The notes under the pieces are model-generated. The model saw nothing but the letters and a program-made list of their open reading frames with translations, was not told the origin of the DNA and did not search any database. Shown one piece after another: positions 27,269 to 35,955 of a stretch of 43,515 nucleotides of DNA (position 1 is its first letter; every line of letters starts with the position of its first letter). Source of the stretch: an uncultured Prevotellaceae bacterium (lineage in GTDB: Bacteria; Bacteroidota; Bacteroidia; Bacteroidales; Bacteroidaceae); NCBI GenBank assembly GCA_946407895.1, contig CAMJQA010000023.1:1-43515 (forward strand), read 5' to 3'. The position numbers and the translations under genes were made by a program.

Positions 27269-29498
27269 ACGGATTGCCGACCCCGCCGGGGAGCACTCCG
27301 TTCTGCCCCACGAGCGCCCCGTCCACCAGGAACACGGCGCGGTTGGGCTGGAGCAACAGTTGCAGCTGCAAGCGTCCGTCGGCCGTCGTGGCAAGCTCCG
27401 GCTCACTAGTGAGCCCCGTGTGAGGGTCCATCAGCAGGGCACCCTGCATAGGCCTGCGCAGGGTGACAGCCAGGCGGCACGGCGTGGCATCGATGTTGCC
27501 GAAGAGATAGACGTCGCGGCCCCGAATGACCTTGTGCAGGTAGTTGAAGGGGTGCTCGCCGCCCGAGAAGCAGACGTCGGGCACGTCCGTGCGCTCCGCC
27601 AAGGCCGCAGCCAGCGAGCTGGCCGTGGGCCGGGGCACAAAGAGGGCCGGCCGCCCGCCCTGGCCCTGGAGCATGCGGGCCACGGCCTGGCGCACAGCCT
27701 CGTCATCGCCCTCCAGGTCGGCCGACCGGCTGGGCGTCTGCGTGGTGAAGACCACGGTCACGCCCGCCCGCCAGGCCTCCTCCACCCGCTGCAGGTTGCC
27801 CGCCGATATGGCATCCATGCCGGGCAGGATGACGACGGAGAACTCCTCGCTGTTCACCCTGTTCTGCATCCTAAGCCTGCCCCCCTCCACCAGGCAGCGG
27901 TCATCCAGCACCTCGGGGTGCAGGTAGGTGAAGTCCACGCCCAGCGAGTCCGTCAGCAGGCGCGACACCATCGGATAGTCAGTGCCCGGCACGGCCACGC
28001 CGCCCTCATAGTACCCCCTGGGCCCGTCGAGGTAATGCCCGGCATACTGCGTCTCGATGGGGTAGATGACGGCCACGTCGGCCATGTGCCTGCCGGGCCG
28101 GGCAAGCATATAGTTCAGCCGCGAGAGGAAACGATTGAACCTCGGCAGCTCAGCATTGTACAACGGGTTGCGCCACGACAGCTCGGGCAGGAAGGTCACG
28201 TTCCGGTCATCATACCATACGGCATGCGGTATGAGGTGGTTCACGCCCTTGGTGTACTGCTCCACGGCCACCTGGTACATCGTCTCCACCGGGATGTTCC
28301 CCATGGCCCCGTAGGTCTCAGACATCACATAGTCCTTGTCCCAGCAGTTGGCCGAGGAGGACACCACCTTATAGAAATCCTCGGTGGGGCGCCCGCCCCC
28401 AATCTTGTCGATGCCCGGCATCGACAGGTACTTGCCCGCCTTCATCAAGTCGCCCGCCACGCTCGTGGGGTTGGCAATCTCCTCCTGGTCCTGGTGCCCT
28501 GTGGCCAGAATGCCGTGGCCGGCGGCCCACTGGCTGATGGTGCCCATGAAGGCCCGGGCATAGAGCTCGGAGCGCAGGCCGAAGAGCCTGTTGCGCGCAG
28601 CCGCGGTGACGGGGCCGATGTCGTACCACAGGGCCGGGTAGAGCAGCTCGGGCGACGAGCCGTAGGCCTGTTCGTAGCGCTCGTTGAAGTCGTCGGTCCA
28701 CATCCTCCCCTGGGCACGGTACATCGTCGGCTCGTCGAAGAAGGTGGAAACCACCGTCCCCCGGAAAGCCCCGGGCAGGCGGGAGAGGTAGGCCTCGTGC
28801 GTATCGTGGACGAAAAGGGAGACAGCTTCCTGCGAGAGGTAGTCCACGTTGGGGTCGCCGTCCGTGACGCACTCGAAGCACATCACCGTCCACTCCCCCT
28901 CGGGCACGTCCCACACAAGCTCCCCCTCGCTCTGGAGCATCGGCCTCAGGTTCACCATCCCGTTCGTCCCCCGGTTCCAGGCCACCAGGCTCATCAGCCT
29001 GCCCCTCAGTTCCAGCCTGCGCTCCAGTCTGGCCCCGCCTTGCACGCCGAACTCGGTCTTGTCAAGCCGCTTCACCGTATAGCCGGGGTGGTTGTTCATG
29101 AAAGTCGTCACCCCCGATCCGTTGATAGCCCCCATGCTGCCGCTCGGGAAGCCGTACTCGTCATACACCGACATGTGGGCTCCCATCCGGCGCGCCGTCT
29201 CCACCGCCCGGCCGTAGACCTCGAAGTACTCCGCCGAGAGGTATCCCGGGCCGAAGCCTCCGCCGAAGGGCAGGATGGCACAGCCCCCATAGCCGTCGGC
29301 CAGCACCATCTGCTCCAGCTGCCTCTCCACCTCGTCGCCCCGCACGGTGGTGTTGTTCCAAAACCATAGCGGTATGGGGCGCCACTCCATGCCCGGGCAA
29401 GAGAAGTCTCGGGTAGTGTAACTCGTGCTCCCCCGCTGGCAGGATGCCAGCATACAGAGCACCAGGGTGCAAATAATCTTCGTCATCAGCTTTCTCAT
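27267..29498 (-). CDS. GH106-like alpha-L-rhamnosidase-family lipoprotein
   Basis: The 743-residue protein starts with a lipoprotein signal (LVLCMLASC, then QRG). The N-terminal region contains WRPIPLWFWNNTTV, then GYGGCAILPFGGG and SVYDEYGFPSG, hallmarks of the GH106-type TIM barrel. Acidic residues in STFFDEP and MSETYG are candidate catalytic or calcium-binding positions. Typical GH106 enzymes are about 1000 residues, so this is a shorter variant that probably lacks a terminal beta domain. GH106 enzymes remove alpha-L-rhamnose from rhamnogalacturonan. ATG 29498 gives the lipobox; a longer upstream frame exists but has no signal sequence at its start. It is very GC-rich compared with its neighbours. 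Confidence 0.8.
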   Translation of the reverse strand: MRKLMTKIICTLVLCMLASCQRGSTSYTTRDFSCPGMEWRPIPLWFWNNTTVRGDEVERQLEQMVLADGYGGCAILPFGGGFGPGYLSAEYFEVYGRAVETARRMGAHMSVYDEYGFPSGSMGAINGSGVTTFMNNHPGYTVKRLDKTEFGVQGGARLERRLELRGRLMSLVAWNRGTNGMVNLRPMLQSEGELVWDVPEGEWTVMCFECVTDGDPNVDYLSQEAVSLFVHDTHEAYLSRLPGAFRGTVVSTFFDEPTMYRAQGRMWTDDFNERYEQAYGSSPELLYPALWYDIGPVTAAARNRLFGLRSELYARAFMGTISQWAAGHGILATGHQDQEEIANPTSVAGDLMKAGKYLSMPGIDKIGGGRPTEDFYKVVSSSANCWDKDYVMSETYGAMGNIPVETMYQVAVEQYTKGVNHLIPHAVWYDDRNVTFLPELSWRNPLYNAELPRFNRFLSRLNYMLARPGRHMADVAVIYPIETQYAGHYLDGPRGYYEGGVAVPGTDYPMVSRLLTDSLGVDFTYLHPEVLDDRCLVEGGRLRMQNRVNSEEFSVVILPGMDAISAGNLQRVEEAWRAGVTVVFTTQTPSRSADLEGDDEAVRQAVARMLQGQGGRPALFVPRPTASSLAAALAERTDVPDVCFSGGEHPFNYLHKVIRGRDVYLFGNIDATPCRLAVTLRRPMQGALLMDPHTGLTSEPELATTADGRLQLQLLLQPNRAVFLVDGALVGQNGVLPGGVGNP

Positions 29499-29525
29499 AA
29501 GTATGATTATTAGGTTTAAGCAGGT

Positions 29526-29556
29526 CAAAGGTACGAAAAAGCGAGGAATAGTCCAA
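29526..29556 (-). promoter_or_regulatory. Promoter of the GH106-like gene
   Basis: On the minus strand TTG (29556-29554), about 20 bases, then TACCTTTG (29533-29526), 28 bases before the ATG at 29498. The -7 element is perfect and the -33 element is TTGG rather than TTTG. Confidence 0.6.
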
Positions 29557-29659
29557 CAGTTATACCCATTTATTTTGCTTATCCCATGCTTATTCGCACC
29601 TCTGGCCCCGCCGAAAGTGCTTCCGCGGTGCAAACAAAGGAAAATATTCCGCCTTTTCT

Positions 29660-29690
29660 TTTGATTTCTCCCCGCTTATTCGTACCTTTG
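29660..29690 (+). promoter_or_regulatory. Promoter of the tRNA-Leu gene
   Basis: TTTG (29660-29663), 19 bases, then TACCTTTG (29683-29690). It is a perfect Bacteroidetes promoter ending 12 bases before the mature tRNA 5' end. Confidence 0.8.
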
Positions 29691-29702
29691 CAGCCAGAAT
29701 CT

Positions 29703-29784
29703 GCGCTTGTGGTGGAATTGGTAGACACGCCAGACTTAGGATCTGGTGCCTTCGGGCGTGTAAGTTCGAGTCTTATCAGGCGTA
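29703..29784 (+). tRNA. tRNA-Leu (anticodon TAG)
   Basis: A complete class II cloverleaf is visible. It has a D arm with ggtggaattggtagacac, an anticodon arm ccaga-CTTAGGA-tctgg with anticodon TAG, a long variable arm tgccttcgggcgt, and a T arm gtaag-ttcgagt-cttat. CCA is not encoded. The acceptor stem gcgcttg/caggcgt includes two wobble pairs, G1-U72 and U5-G68, and the T stem has one more G-U pair, so the molecule is less stable than usual. Confidence 0.9.
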
Positions 29785-29803
29785 CGACTTCAAGGGGGAA
29801 TAT

Positions 29804-29905
29804 AAAAAGGCTGTGCCAAAATGAGCGCTCACGGCTAAGGCCAAGGCCCGAAGCCGACGGACTCTTCGTCCGGGGGAAGCAGACTCATTTCGGCACAGCC
29901 CTTTT
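29804..29905. repeat. 102-bp inverted-repeat element behind tRNA-Leu (terminator or MITE-like)
   Basis: Two 22-base arms, 29804-29825 and 29884-29905, are inverted copies with 20 of 22 positions matching (core ggctgtgccRaaatgag). The 58-base interior has its own hairpin cggac-tcttc-gtccg. The right arm runs into TTTTAA and the left arm begins with five A's, so it can terminate transcription both for the tRNA and for the opposing FKBP gene. The long matching ends also resemble a small non-autonomous transposable repeat. Confidence 0.7.
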
Positions 29906-29934
29906 AATAAGGATATACCAGAGTGCTTATTGCA

Positions 29935-30597
29935 TCAAGGCACCTCCGACTGGAAGATGCGTTCCATCTTCAGACGGAAGAGGAGAGTGCTGTATGCCGG
30001 GATGACGGAGGATTCCTTCTCGGCATAGCCCAGTTTCTGGGGGATATAGACGAGCCAGTCGTCGCCCTCGACCATATACTGCAGGGCAGTGGTGTAACCC
30101 TCCACCGTCCCACCGACGCTCATCACTTGTATGGCAGCGGTAGCAGGGTCGTAAGTGCCGTAGTAAGTCTGGGTGAAGACGGACATATAGCTGTCCATTT
30201 GCCCCGCAGCGTTTTCGTACTCCGTCTCCATGAGCCAGCCGCGGAAACTCAGGCCCACCGTATCGGTATAGGCCGGGCTCACCGTTCCCGTGCCGCGCTG
30301 CAGGATGTGTACGCAGATGCTGTCCGTCAGGTCGCCCTGCAGTTCGGCGCTGCGCAAGAGGGTCTTGTACATGCGCCACTGGCAATGCTCCTCCCACTGG
30401 TCGCCGTATTGCCGTTTGGACTGCGCAATGGCCGTGCGGGCCGAATCGGCAACCTGTTCGAACCACTGAGCGTTACGCGCCTCCCAGTTGTAGTAGGGAT
30501 TCCATGTGGTATCCTCCTCGGAACAGGCCGAAAGACCTCCCGCAAGGCTTCCCAGGAGCGGAAGCAAGACCAAGACCCAGTTAAAAGACCTCTTCAT
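29935..30597 (-). CDS. FKBP-type peptidyl-prolyl isomerase lipoprotein
   Basis: The 220-residue protein has a lipoprotein signal (GSLAGGLSAC followed by SEED). Its C-terminal half matches the FKBP fold: VHILQRGTGTVSP, SFRGWLM, then WLVYIPQKLGYAEKES and IPAYSTLLFRLKME. The IP and G-Y positions of the FKBP pocket are mostly kept. It would help protein folding at the periplasmic face of a membrane. It follows glyS closely on the same strand (21 bp), a pairing common in Bacteroides. Confidence 0.83.
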   Translation of the reverse strand: MKRSFNWVLVLLPLLGSLAGGLSACSEEDTTWNPYYNWEARNAQWFEQVADSARTAIAQSKRQYGDQWEEHCQWRMYKTLLRSAELQGDLTDSICVHILQRGTGTVSPAYTDTVGLSFRGWLMETEYENAAGQMDSYMSVFTQTYYGTYDPATAAIQVMSVGGTVEGYTTALQYMVEGDDWLVYIPQKLGYAEKESSVIPAYSTLLFRLKMERIFQSEVP

Positions 30598-30618
30598 ACT
30601 TTTGAACCTTGTGAACTA

Positions 30619-32163
30619 TTACAGCAGTTTCTTCAGCAGGCTGGTGATGCTCACCTGGTCCTCGATAATACCGCGCAACTCGGAGATGTTTACGCGGCGC
30701 TGCTCCATCGTGTCGCGGTCACGCAGGGTAACGGTGTTGTCCTGGAGCGTCTGAGGATCAACGGTAACGCAATAGGGGGTGCCGATGGCATCCATACGGC
30801 GATAGCGCTTGCCTATCTGATCTTTCTCCTCATACTTACAGTTGAAGTGGAAGCGCAAGTCGTTGATGATCTCCTGTGCCTTCTCGGGCAGACCGTCTTT
30901 CTTGGTCAGAGGGAATACGGCCAGTTTGACAGGTGCCAGTGCGGCAGGCAGATGCAGCACGGTGCGTGTCTCGCCGCCGGGCAGTTGCTCCTCCTCGAAG
31001 CTGTGGCACATGACACTGAGGAACATGCGGTCCACACCGATACTGGTCTCGATGACATAGGGCGTGTAGCTCTCGTTCGTGTCGGGGTCGAAGTACTCTA
31101 TCTTCTTGCCCGAATACTTGGCGTGCTGGCTCAGGTCGAAGTTCGTGCGGCTGTGTATGCCCTCTACCTCCTTGAACCCGAAGGGCATGTGGAACTCGAT
31201 GTCCGTGGCAGCATTGGCATAGTGGGCCAGCTTGTCGTGGTCGTGGAAGCGGTAGTTCTCTGCGCCGAAGCCCAAGGCCTGGTGCCAGGCCATGCGGGTC
31301 TGCTTCCACTTCTGGAACCACTCCAGCTCGGTGCCGGGCTTTACGAAGAACTGCATCTCCATCTGCTCGAACTCGCGCATGCGGAAGATGAACTGGCGGG
31401 CCACTATCTCGTTGCGGAAGGCCTTGCCTATCTGTGCTATGCCGAAGGGCAGCTTCATGCGCCCGGTCTTCTGTACGTTCAGGTAGTTCACGAAGATGCC
31501 CTGTGCAGTCTCGGGGCGCAGGTAGATGGTGGAGGCACCCTCGGCCGTGCTGCCCACCTCGGTCTTGAACATGAGGTTGAACTGCCGCACCTCGGTCCAG
31601 TTCCTGGTACCGCTGATGGGGCATACGATTTCTTCGTCGAGGATGATCTGGCGCAGCTCGTTCAGGTCGCCGGCATTCATGGCCTGGGCGTAGCGTTCGT
31701 GCAGGGCGTCGCGCTTAGCCTTTATATCCAGCACGCGCTGGTTGGTGCTGCAGAACATCACCTCGTCGAAACTGTCTCCGAAGCGCTTGCGGGCCTTGCT
31801 CACCTCCTTCTCTATCTTCTCGTCATACTTGGCTATCTGGTCCTCGATGAGCACATCGGCGCGGTAGCGCTTCTTGGAGTCGCGGTTGTCGATGAGGGGG
31901 TCGTTGAAGGCATCTACGTGCCCACTGGCCTTCCATGTGGTGGGGTGCATGAAGATGGCTGCGTCTATGCCCACTATGTTCTGGTGCAGAAGCACCATGG
32001 ACTGCCACCAGTACTGCTTAATATTGTTCTTCAGCTCCACGCCGTTCTGCCCGTAGTCATATACGGCTCCCAGGCCGTCGTATATGTCGCTGCTGGGAAA
32101 GACGAAACCATACTCCTTGCAATGGGAGACTATCTTCTTGAAAACATCTTCTTGTTGTGCCAT
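30619..32163 (-). CDS. glyS: Glycine-tRNA ligase
   Basis: The 514-residue class II synthetase is of the single-chain alpha2 type. Motif blocks include FPSSDIYDGLGAVYDYG near the N-terminus, the motif 2 region AQIGKAFRNEI, and motif 3 IGVDRMFLSVM. The C-terminal anticodon-binding domain begins around LAPVKLAVFPL. It charges tRNA-Gly in the cytoplasm. The length is normal and the start is ATG at 32163. Confidence 0.96.
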   Translation of the reverse strand: MAQQEDVFKKIVSHCKEYGFVFPSSDIYDGLGAVYDYGQNGVELKNNIKQYWWQSMVLLHQNIVGIDAAIFMHPTTWKASGHVDAFNDPLIDNRDSKKRYRADVLIEDQIAKYDEKIEKEVSKARKRFGDSFDEVMFCSTNQRVLDIKAKRDALHERYAQAMNAGDLNELRQIILDEEIVCPISGTRNWTEVRQFNLMFKTEVGSTAEGASTIYLRPETAQGIFVNYLNVQKTGRMKLPFGIAQIGKAFRNEIVARQFIFRMREFEQMEMQFFVKPGTELEWFQKWKQTRMAWHQALGFGAENYRFHDHDKLAHYANAATDIEFHMPFGFKEVEGIHSRTNFDLSQHAKYSGKKIEYFDPDTNESYTPYVIETSIGVDRMFLSVMCHSFEEEQLPGGETRTVLHLPAALAPVKLAVFPLTKKDGLPEKAQEIINDLRFHFNCKYEEKDQIGKRYRRMDAIGTPYCVTVDPQTLQDNTVTLRDRDTMEQRRVNISELRGIIEDQVSITSLLKKLL

Positions 32164-32201
32164 TGGTCTTTGTTTTTTTGCTTGTTACTTCTTTTTCGCG
32201 G

Positions 32202-32209
32202 CAAAGGTA
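32202..32209 (-). promoter_or_regulatory. -7 element of glyS
   Basis: The minus strand reads TACCTTTG, 38 bases upstream of the glyS ATG. No matching TTTG is seen at the usual -33 distance. Confidence 0.5.
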
Positions 32210-32312
32210 TGGATTTTCTTTGAGAAATACGCATTTTCGCTGCCATAAAAATATGAAAGAGGGGCATAAATCGTGTTCCTGGCGGCCTTCGGGCAAGAAA
32301 ATGAGGGCTATT

Positions 32313-32344
32313 TTTGCAAGTTCGGAGAAAAAAATGTAAATTTG
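32313..32344 (+). promoter_or_regulatory. Promoter of the glycerophosphodiesterase gene
   Basis: TTTG (32313-32316), 20 bases, then TAAATTTG (32337-32344), 48 bases before the ATG at 32393. An AT-rich leader with a run of alternating TA lies just before the start. Confidence 0.65.
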
Positions 32345-32392
32345 CTGCAAAAATCAGGGATTATCCGATAATTTGATATCAGTTATATATAT

Positions 32393-33226
32393 ATGGTGCA
32401 AAAGGGACTTAAGCTATTGATGGGCGGTATGCTTTGCTTCGCAGCCCTGCAGATGCCGGCGCAGACACAGGAAATCCGTGCCTTTTCCCATCGGGGTGGC
32501 AGAATGGAGCGCGACGAGAATACGCTGAAGGCATTCCAGGAGAGCTGGGACGGCGGTTACACCGGATTCGAGACAGACATCCGCATGACAAGTGACGGCG
32601 TTTGCTACATCACTCACGACCACACCCTGGAGCGCACTACAAACGGCACCGGCATTCTGGAGAAGAAGACCTCGGCCGAGATAGACGCCCTGCGCACGAA
32701 GCATGGCAACCCGATTCTGCGCCTCGATGACTTTGTGGGGTTCCTGAACGGGAAAGACGGGCTGTACGTGGAGTGGGAACTGAAGACCACGCCGGCGGAA
32801 CTCTATCCACAGGCACGCTTGGAGGAATATGTAGAAAAGGTCTATAGAGCTGCCACGAGCGTGAAGACAAAGGGTTCCCAGTTCGTCTTTACCTCGGGCG
32901 ACTATCGCGGACTGCGCTACCTGCAGGAGCATCATCCCGAAGCCGAACTCCTCCTAATCGTAAATAAGCCCGTCAACGATGAAACGATAGCACTTGCCAA
33001 GACGGTGGGTATAAAGACACTGGGTTGCCGCATGGAAGGTACCAGCCGGCAAATGGTAGAGAAAGCCCACAAAGAGGGCATCACTGTAAGCCTCTGGCCT
33101 GGTCAGAGCGTAGAGGACTTCATGCTGGGCGCATATCTGGGTAGCGACCGGATGTGTACCGATGTGCCTCTGCAGGTGAAAAGCTGGATGGAAAAGAATG
33201 CCCCTTGGATAAAGGTGAAGTATTAA
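32393..33226 (+). CDS. Glycerophosphodiester phosphodiesterase family protein
   Basis: The 277-residue protein has a signal peptide (LLMGGMLCFAALQMPAQ) and a GDPD TIM barrel. The catalytic elements are FSHRGGRMERDENT, ETDIRMTSDGV and HDHTLERTTNGTG, giving the His, Glu, Asp and second His. It splits glycerophosphodiesters into an alcohol and glycerol 3-phosphate in the periplasm. It ends 20 bp before the topoisomerase gene, so the two may share a transcript. Confidence 0.9.
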   Translation: MVQKGLKLLMGGMLCFAALQMPAQTQEIRAFSHRGGRMERDENTLKAFQESWDGGYTGFETDIRMTSDGVCYITHDHTLERTTNGTGILEKKTSAEIDALRTKHGNPILRLDDFVGFLNGKDGLYVEWELKTTPAELYPQARLEEYVEKVYRAATSVKTKGSQFVFTSGDYRGLRYLQEHHPEAELLLIVNKPVNDETIALAKTVGIKTLGCRMEGTSRQMVEKAHKEGITVSLWPGQSVEDFMLGAYLGSDRMCTDVPLQVKSWMEKNAPWIKVKY

Positions 33227-33246
33227 GGAAAACAAGTAAGACACAG

Positions 33247-35952
33247 ATGACAGATAAAGTGACAATGACAGATGGAATTACCCATCACCTGAACCAGATG
33301 TACCAAAACTGGTTCCTGGATTATGCCTCGTACGTAATCCTGGAACGTGCCGTACCGCATATAGGCGACGGCTTCAAACCCGTACAGCGGCGCATTCTGC
33401 ACAGCATGAAGCGCATGGACGACGGGCGCTACAACAAGGTGGCAAACATAGTGGGGCACACCATGCAGTTCCACCCTCATGGCGACGCCAGTATAAAGGA
33501 TGCCCTGGTGCAGCTGGGACAGAAAGAACTGCTCGTGGACTGCCAGGGAAACTGGGGAAACATCCTGACGGGTGACGATGCAGCAGCCGGACGTTACATA
33601 GAGGCACGCCTCTCAAAGTTCGCCCTCGACGTGGTTTTCAACCCTAAAACCACCGAATGGAAACTCTCCTACGACGGACGAAACAAAGAACCAGTGGCCC
33701 TGCCCGTTAAGTTTCCCTTATTGCTGGCCCAGGGAGCCGAAGGCATTGCCGTTGGTCTGAGTTGTAAGATTCTGCCTCATAATCTCAATGAGATATGCGA
33801 TGCGGCCATCAGCTATCTGCACGGTGAAGAGTTTCATCTCTACCCCGATTTTCCTACAGGCGGAAGCATAGACGTCAGCAAATACAACGACGGACAGCGA
33901 GGCGGCGTTGTGCGCGTAAGGGCAAAGATTGAGAAACGCGACAACAAGACGCTGGCCATCACCGAGATTCCCTTCGGAAAGACCACGGGCACGGCCAGCA
34001 AGCCCAGCGCCTTCATAGACAGCATACTGAAGGCTGCCGAGAAGGGAAAGATAAAAGTGCGGAAGGTGGAGGATATGACGGCGGCCAACGTGGAAATCCT
34101 GATCCATCTGATGCCCGGTGCCAGCAGCGACAAGACCATCGATGCACTGTATGCCTGCACCGACTGCGAGGTCAGCATCTCGCCCAACTGCTGTGTCATC
34201 GACGAGCGTAAGCCATGCTTCCTCACCATCAGCGAAGTGTTGCGCCGCAACGTTGACACCACGCTCAACCTGCTTAAGCAAGAACGCCTCATCCGAAAAG
34301 GCGAGCTCATGGAGAGCCTGCACTTCGCCTCGCTTGAACGTATCTTCATAGAGGAGCGTATCTACAAGGACAAGCAGTTCGAAAATGCCAAGACGATGGA
34401 CGAGGCATGCGAGTGGATCGATGAGCGGCTGACGCCCTGGTACCCCAAGATGATTCGCGAGGTGACCAAGGATGACATCCTGCGGCTTATGGAAATCAAG
34501 ATGGCTCGCATACTGAAGTTCAACAAGGACAAGGCCGATGAACTGATAGCCCGCATTAAGGACGAGATAGCCCAGATAGACAAGGAGCTGAACAATATGG
34601 TGGAGGTGACGGCCGACTGGTTCCGCTTCATCAAGGATAAGTACGGCAAGGACCATCCGCGCCTGACCGAGATAAAGAACTTCGACACCATTACCGCCGC
34701 TACGGTAGTGGAGGCCAACGAGAAGCTCTACATAAACCGCGAGGAAGGCTTCATCGGCACGGGTCTGAAGAAGGACGAGTTTGTCTGCAACTGCTCGGAC
34801 ATAGACGATGTGATCATCTTCTACAAGGATGGCACGTACAAGATAGTGCGCATAGCCGACAAACTCTTCATAGGCGAGACCGAGCGCTCGAAGGCCGAGA
34901 AGAAGAAGGCGGAGGTGATACATCTGGCTATCTTTAAGAAGAACGATGCCCGCACTATTTATAATGTTGTTTATCGCGACGGCAAGTCGGGCATAAGCTA
35001 TATTAAGCGCTTTAACGTGACCAGCATGACACGTGACCGAGAATACGACGTCACGCAGGGAACGCCAAAGAGCCGAGTACTCTATTTCACCGCGAATCCC
35101 AATGGCGAAGCCGAGGTTATCAAGGTTACACTGAAGCCTAACCCCAAGTTGAAGCGTGTCTTCTTCGACAAGGACTTCAGTGAACAGATGATAAAGGGGC
35201 GCCAGAGCGTGGGCAATATACTGACAAAGCTGGAGGTTAGCCGTATAAGCCTGAAGAACCATGGCGGGAGTACGCTGGGCGGCCGCAAAGTGTGGTTCGA
35301 TCAGGACGTGAAGCGCCTAAATTACGACCAGCAGGGCACATACCTGGGCGAATTCAACAACGAGGATCAGATTCTGGTCGTGCTCACGAACGGTGAATTC
35401 TACCTAACGAACTTTGATACGAATAACCACTACGAAGACAACATCCTGCGCATCGAGAAATACAATGTGGGAAAGGTGTGGACAGCCGTTCTCTTCGATG
35501 AGGACCGCGATGGATACCTCTACATTAAACGTTTCCTGATGGAGGCTTCCGTGCGCCGCCAGAACTGTCTGGGTGAAAACCCGCAAAGCAGGCTACTGCT
35601 CCTTACCGATACCGTCTATCCTCATCTCAAGGTTATAATGGGCGGAAACGATGCATTCCGCGAACCTATGGAGATAGAGGCTGAGGAGTTTGTGGGCGTA
35701 AAGAGCGTAAAGGCGCATGGCAAGAGGGTAACCACGTTTGCCATTGCACAGGTTGAAGAACTGGAACCCACACGTTACCCCGAACCGGAGGATGCCGGGT
35801 CTGACGACGGTTCTTCCTCCGATCAAAGCGAGTCTGGTCCGAAAGAGGACGAAGCCCAGTATGCGGGCAATGCTGTTGAAGACCCTGATGTAGGAAAAAG
35901 CCAACAGGATGTAGCCGATGAATTGACAGGCCAGCTGCATCTTTTCGATTAG
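33247..35952 (+). CDS. parC: Topoisomerase IV / gyrase-type subunit A
   Basis: The 901-residue protein has the GyrA/ParC breakage-reunion domain. It starts with FLDYASYVILERAVPHIGDG and has the winged-helix segment HPHGDASIKDALVQ. The catalytic Tyr117 is in AGRYIEARLS. A beta-pinwheel-like C-terminal domain and a very acidic tail (EPEDAGSDDGSSSDQSES) follow. A GyrA box (QRRGxxG) is not seen, which favours topoisomerase IV over gyrase. The partner ParE is not in the window. The ATG at 33247 is chosen because an earlier in-frame start lies inside the glycerophosphodiesterase gene. Confidence 0.9.
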   Translation: MTDKVTMTDGITHHLNQMYQNWFLDYASYVILERAVPHIGDGFKPVQRRILHSMKRMDDGRYNKVANIVGHTMQFHPHGDASIKDALVQLGQKELLVDCQGNWGNILTGDDAAAGRYIEARLSKFALDVVFNPKTTEWKLSYDGRNKEPVALPVKFPLLLAQGAEGIAVGLSCKILPHNLNEICDAAISYLHGEEFHLYPDFPTGGSIDVSKYNDGQRGGVVRVRAKIEKRDNKTLAITEIPFGKTTGTASKPSAFIDSILKAAEKGKIKVRKVEDMTAANVEILIHLMPGASSDKTIDALYACTDCEVSISPNCCVIDERKPCFLTISEVLRRNVDTTLNLLKQERLIRKGELMESLHFASLERIFIEERIYKDKQFENAKTMDEACEWIDERLTPWYPKMIREVTKDDILRLMEIKMARILKFNKDKADELIARIKDEIAQIDKELNNMVEVTADWFRFIKDKYGKDHPRLTEIKNFDTITAATVVEANEKLYINREEGFIGTGLKKDEFVCNCSDIDDVIIFYKDGTYKIVRIADKLFIGETERSKAEKKKAEVIHLAIFKKNDARTIYNVVYRDGKSGISYIKRFNVTSMTRDREYDVTQGTPKSRVLYFTANPNGEAEVIKVTLKPNPKLKRVFFDKDFSEQMIKGRQSVGNILTKLEVSRISLKNHGGSTLGGRKVWFDQDVKRLNYDQQGTYLGEFNNEDQILVVLTNGEFYLTNFDTNNHYEDNILRIEKYNVGKVWTAVLFDEDRDGYLYIKRFLMEASVRRQNCLGENPQSRLLLLTDTVYPHLKVIMGGNDAFREPMEIEAEEFVGVKSVKAHGKRVTTFAIAQVEELEPTRYPEPEDAGSDDGSSSDQSESGPKEDEAQYAGNAVEDPDVGKSQQDVADELTGQLHLFD

Positions 35953-35955
35953 CCA

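Noticed and set aside
29923..32223. Long open frame of about 766 codons on the plus strand opposite glyS
   Set aside because: It is antisense to a clear glycine-tRNA ligase, matches no family, and arises from the codon bias of glyS. Similar antisense frames lie opposite GH106 (27360-29369), GH28 (37877-39118), DUF5009 (2533-3417) and the secreted protein (25926-27050).
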